The notes under the pieces: model-generated | What the model was told of the DNA's origin: nothing | Database searches by the model: none | The model's input: the letters and a program-made list of their open reading frames with translations, nothing else | Assembly (NCBI GenBank): GCA_951799425.1 | Contig: OX637399.1 | Coordinates: forward strand, 19,504,001 to 19,568,000 | Length of the DNA: 64,000 bases | Reading direction: 5' to 3' | DNA from: Ilex aquifolium | Taxonomy: Eukaryota; Streptophyta; Magnoliopsida; Aquifoliales; Aquifoliaceae | Shown: in pieces, positions 60,285 to 64,000 of the stretch | How the letters are laid out: the number at the start of each line of letters is the position of its first letter | Numbering within the stretch: position 1 is the stretch's first letter | Made by a program: the position numbers and the translations under genes

Positions 60285-60779
60285 TGTAACACCCCGTATT
60301 TTCTTTTATATATGTATATAGATATATAGTAGATAATTGAGGTAAAAATGTGGATATGTGTAAAAATAGTAGGAATAAATACTAGGGAGACAAATGGATT
60401 GGGAAGTTTGAGTTTCGAAAGTGTGTAAACTTGAGAAGAGGGATTATGGAAGTTTCTAAATATTTTTAGGTCCAAATAAGGTGTCCATTGAATCCGGAAG
60501 GTCGAACAACCTTGGGAGAGGTAATATGAGGTGTATTGGAAGCTAGGAAGTATTCCGGAGTGAAAACACACTTAGAGAAAATTTGGGTAAAAAGGAGTTG
60601 GGACACCTTCTAGTATTTTTTTCATAACTTTTTATTCTTACGTCCAATTGATCTGAAATTTGGACAGTAGATAGTAGACATCTAGGGCTACAAAAGTGTG
60701 TCTCATGAAAATTTTCCAATTCGACCTCTAAATGGGTCAAAAATGCACTTGAAGTTGAAGTAGAAAATCTGGGCAGTGA

Positions 60780-60940
60780 CTACCGGTAGTCAACCGGTAG
60801 TCGATGGTCCAGTGTGCCCGAGCTACCGGTAGTCAACAGGTAGTCGAGTGTCCAGTGTACCCGAGCTACCGGTAGTCAACAGGTAGTCGAGTGCCAGTGT
60901 ACCCGAGCTACCGGTAGTCAAAATCAGCTACCGGTAGTCG
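60780..60940. repeat. CTACCGGTAGTC array upstream of TATA
   Basis: A ~44-base unit (GAGCTACCGGTAGTCAACAG, then GTAGTCGAGTGTCCAGTGTA) occurs about three times, with extra CTACCGGTAGTC cores at each end. It stops about 50 bases before the TATA box. Confidence 0.93.
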
Positions 60941-61678
60941 CTGTAAAGATCCGAAATTTTCAACTCGCGAACAGTCGGTCCTAGCTCCACTATAAATACT
61001 TAATGTCAACTTTTTTAGCCTCATTTCACCCATCCAAACCCTAGGCATCCTTACAGAGCAAAAGAGGGAGAGAAAAACACAAAAATTGGGAGAGATTTAC
61101 AAGATCAAAGCCCTAGTTTTCAAGATTTCACTTCTCCATCCATTCCCTCTTCTATAATTTCACTTCACCCTCACTCAAACCTCTTAGAACCAAAAGAGAA
61201 AGTAGCAAGGGAGCAAGAAAAAGGGGAAAAGGGAGTCTTTAAAGCTTGGGTTGCTAGAGATACTTGGTTGAGGTAGGGGTTTTCTCTCACTCACTTACAT
61301 TGATGGCTAGGGTATTTATATATGTATGTTTTGGCTATCAATGGTATATATATATGTTATGGAATCATCCTCTCTTAGGCTTTTTTTGGCAAAGATTACA
61401 TGTTTTGAACAAAGTTAGGGTTTAATACCCATGAAATCTCTTTTCTAGTTTTAAAACCCTAGTTTTTGGGATAGTGATGTATTTCTTCTTAAATGCTTCT
61501 TTATTATGAACTTCAAAAACCGTAGTTGTTTGTGTTGGGTAGAAAAATGATGTTATTGTGATCTCATGTATTTTCTTTGTTGGTTGGGGAATTGTTACAT
61601 CATATATCTTGGGGATTTTGGAGAGATGCTTGTAAAATGATATAAATATTGGAATGGTATGCTTGGTTGGGTTGTTTG

Positions 61679-62140
61679 TGATGCCTTGAGGGTGAGAGGT
61701 TCCTTATAAGGATGCTCATGCCAAGAGAGGAGAGTATGTGATTTCCCTCAAGAGGTTCCTTATAAGGATGCTTGAGTTTGTGATGCCTTGAAGGTGAGAG
61801 GTTCCTTATAAGGATGCTCATGCCAAGAGAGGAGAGTATGTGATTTCCCTCAAGAGGTTCCTTATAAGGATGCTTGAGTTTGTGATGCCTTGAGGGTGAG
61901 AGGTTCCTTATAAGGATGCTCATGCCAAGAGAGGAGAGTATGTGATTTTCCTTAAGAGGTTCCTTATAAGGATGCTTAAGAAACTAAGCCTTGAGGGTGA
62001 GAGGTTCCTTATAAGGATGCTCATGCCAAAAGAGGAAAGTATGTGATTTTCCTCAAGAGGTTCCTTATAAGGATGCTTGAGTAACCAAGCCTTGAGGGTG
62101 AGAGGTTCCTTATAAGGATGATCATGCCAAAAGAGGACAA
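61679..62140. repeat. 102-bp tandem repeat, about 4.5 copies
   Basis: Units start near 61679, 61781 and 61883 (TGATGCCTTGAGGGTGAGAG), with two more, more diverged, units to about 62140. Each unit contains AGAGGTTCCTTATAAGGATG twice, about 50 bases apart, so the array probably grew from a half-unit. TTCCTTATAAGGA is itself palindromic. Confidence 0.93.
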
Positions 62141-62753
62141 TATTATATAATGTGTGGGAAATGGTTTATATTTTGAAAATGGATGTTTGTTAAAATGGGT
62201 TATTATTGTTCATTTCTAGTACTATTGTTATTTAAACTTGAGATCATTGTTGAAATGTCACTGCCTGATTTCAAATTATGTATCTATGTTATGTTAAAAA
62301 TGAGACCGGCCATTTTAAATACATTTCTAAACCTTGTTTGGGTTTGAGAGAATTTTTCTACAGAGCTTCGTACTCACCCCCTACCGCTAACATTTTTCAG
62401 ATTACCCTCTCGAGGAAGAGCTGGGAGTCGAGGAGCCCGCACACTGGGATATTCCGATAGACGGGAGCGTGGATCCCGAGGTGGACGCCTAGAGCGACAC
62501 TTCCTTTCGTTCTAGACTAGGATATTCATTTTGAACCTTGTAAAGTCTAGTTTTATTTTGTTATTTCCGCTGCGCTACATTAGATGATTTTTGGAATGTA
62601 AAGGCCAAAATGGGTCTATTCTTTTGGGGATAATGGTGTAAATGTTATGGATGACTTGATGAAGTCTTATTTATTGATGGATTATATTAGTGCTCTCATG
62701 ATATGAATGTTTGAGAATGTAATGCCGTCCAGGATGTGTTTTGGGGTGTTACA

Positions 62754-62758
62754 GAAGG
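62754..62758. repeat. Target-site duplication GAAGG, right copy
   Basis: Exact match to 60280-60284. Confidence 0.9.
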
Positions 62759-63475
62759 GATACTGGCAGATCGTTTGGGCATATCCGGTAGACTAGAACA
62801 CAGTGAACCAGCATATCGATGGGTGTATCCTGCTTATCAAAGCATTGGTTCAATGTTATGCTCCACATTGAGACCATAGAGAGTTACACTAAGTTCGTAA
62901 ATGCCTGGGCGACCTAGTTAATCTTCGGACTTGGGTGTCGAATTGTGTTTAGGGAGTGTATCTTCCTTGGGGTGCAAGTCCCCTAAAAGGTTTGATCATA
63001 TTGCTTGTACCGACCCTGAGTGGTCCATTAAGATATTAGCTCTCCAGGGTGGCCGTGTATTGGTATTGCTTAATTGTTTTCGTACATGACTGTTCCATTC
63101 AATGTTTTACATTATATCTATGTTTGAAATGACTATTCTCTTTAATGCCCAATCATTTCCAATTACTTATATTTTCAAACCTCTGTGACTTGGAATTGAG
63201 ATTTTCTAATGAGTTGTTTATGCGTATCTTAAAATTTTGACACATTTGTAAATAGCATGTACATTATGATAAGTTCGGATTTTGTTCTATTGTTGTAAAG
63301 ACGTTATGACTGAGTAGGACTGCCATGTAATTATTTTGAGTTAAGTTGCTACATCGCCTATGTTCTAGTGTGGGTTGGTCCGAGTTTATCATTAGTCATG
63401 TCTCGCTATCACATAACGTGCTCGTGTGATATGGGGTGTTAGACATTACATGATTGGGCAATCCGGGGTGTGACA
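62759..63475. other. Unassigned, ends like an LTR
   Basis: No coding similarity. It closes with GGGGTGTTAG and CCGGGGTGTGACA, resembling the ends of plant gypsy LTRs, so it may be the end of the older element that received the tandem Tekay insertion. Confidence 0.4.
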
Positions 63476-63660
63476 TAGTGTGCATGTATGCTATTGCAAG
63501 TGTGTATGCAAAGTAAAGAGGCATCCATAACACAAGCAAATTTCCAATATGCAAAGTTCGATCCATCGAAGAGTGGTGGTCGTCCAATTGAACCAGCTTC
63601 CTTTTGAGACTCCATTGAATACAAATTAGCAGTATGAACAGATCTCAAGAAGGCAAACAA
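63476..63660 (-). pseudogene. Copia (SIRE-like) gag start, truncated
   Basis: The minus-strand reading has GRPPLFDGSNFAYWK, the typical N-terminal Gag motif of plant copia elements. Only the first ~60 residues remain before other DNA. It follows an LTR end and primer-binding site in the proper order on the minus strand. Confidence 0.75.
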
Positions 63661-63717
63661 GGTACTTAAGTAAAAACAAGAAATGCCTACAAGTGTTTAT
63701 GAACTAAGGGCAACCAC

Positions 63718-63729
63718 GCTCTAATATCA
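63718..63729 (-). other. Primer-binding site of the copia fragment
   Basis: The minus strand reads TGATATTAGAGC, two mismatches from the tRNA-iMet site, just after the LTR end at 63732. Confidence 0.65.
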
Positions 63730-63731
63730 AT

Positions 63732-64000
63732 TGTTGTTCTAGGAGGGGGAACCCGGTATAGATCTTCCTTCATGATTATACACGTGGAGCTATAAACACT
63801 TTACCTAAAGAGGGTGAATATGTTTTTCAACTTTTGTCCAATTGATTAGCAATAAAAACCTAAACGACCACAATTACCTCTACCCACAAAGATAAAGCAA
63901 TTAATGTGAGAACCACTTTAATCAACACAACCTTTTTTGCACATGAAGATTGATTTTAATTAATTCCCTCACAATCAAACTCACGTCGATCCCAAATCCC
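63732..64000 (-). mobile_element. Copia (SIRE-like) 5' LTR, runs off the window
   Basis: The plus strand starts TGTTGTTCTAGGAGG and matches 40157-40410, and 38580-38988 in reverse. It is followed on the minus strand by a primer-binding site and Gag start, so it is a 5' LTR. Confidence 0.7.

Larger units (their letters stand above)
60285..62753 (+). mobile_element. Solo LTR of a second large-LTR family, 2.47 kb
   Basis: It begins TGTAACACCCCG and ends GGGGTGTTACA, which are imperfect inverted termini, and it is flanked by exact GAAGG duplications. The TATA box TATAAATA is at 60991-60998. Upstream of it is the CTACCGGTAGTC array (60780-60940), and downstream a 102-base tandem repeat (61679-62140). 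No internal region is present. It is probably gypsy, by LTR size and the TGTAACACCCC start, but the family is not proved. Confidence 0.9.

Noticed and set aside
61679-62140. CRISPR-like array
   Set aside because: The whole 102-base unit repeats, with no unique spacers, and it lies inside a plant LTR.

Overview
The window is repeat-dominated nuclear DNA from a flowering plant with a retrotransposon-rich genome. The support is plant-type Ty3/gypsy chromovirus (Tekay/Del-like), Tat and Ty1/copia coding remnants, primer-binding sites matching plant initiator tRNA-Met, and nested long terminal repeats (LTRs). I found no convincing host gene, tRNA or rRNA. The species cannot be named from the sequence.

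Layout. 1-127 is the end of a Tekay-like LTR. About 460-2970 is a decayed gypsy pol on the minus strand. 2986-7460 is a decayed Ty1/copia element on the minus strand. 8125-11000 is a Tekay-like solo LTR with a GTATG target duplication. 11-15 kb is a pile of LTR pieces, including a solo LTR at 12480-14334 with an ACAAC duplication. About 15.0-36.0 kb is an old Tat-lineage gypsy element on the minus strand: LTR at left, an extra ORF on the opposite strand, then INT, two RNase H domains, RT, PR and Gag. It was split by a full-length Tekay-like element (16465-26382, TAAAT duplication), by a solo LTR (26820-28222) and by a solo LTR of its own family (32284-32985). 36-40.4 kb holds several copies of one LTR-like repeat with copia LTRs in and around them. 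40.4-42.3 kb is mostly unassigned, with a CACTA-like miniature element.

42268-59896 is the most informative structure: LTR-internal-LTR-internal-LTR, 17.6 kb, inside one GTGAG duplication. The middle LTR is a mosaic of the outer two, which is the footprint of unequal recombination between LTRs. 60285-62753 is a solo LTR of another family (GAAGG duplication) carrying a 102-bp tandem repeat. The window ends inside the start of another copia element on the minus strand.

A theme not explained by any one element is that LTRs of several unrelated families carry short palindromic arrays built on ACCGGT (GTACCGGTAC, CTACCGGTAG) or look-alikes. In three families these sit upstream of the TATA box. 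The motif changes between copies of one family while its place in the LTR stays the same. This is the best candidate for something undescribed. All counts and divergences are by eye.
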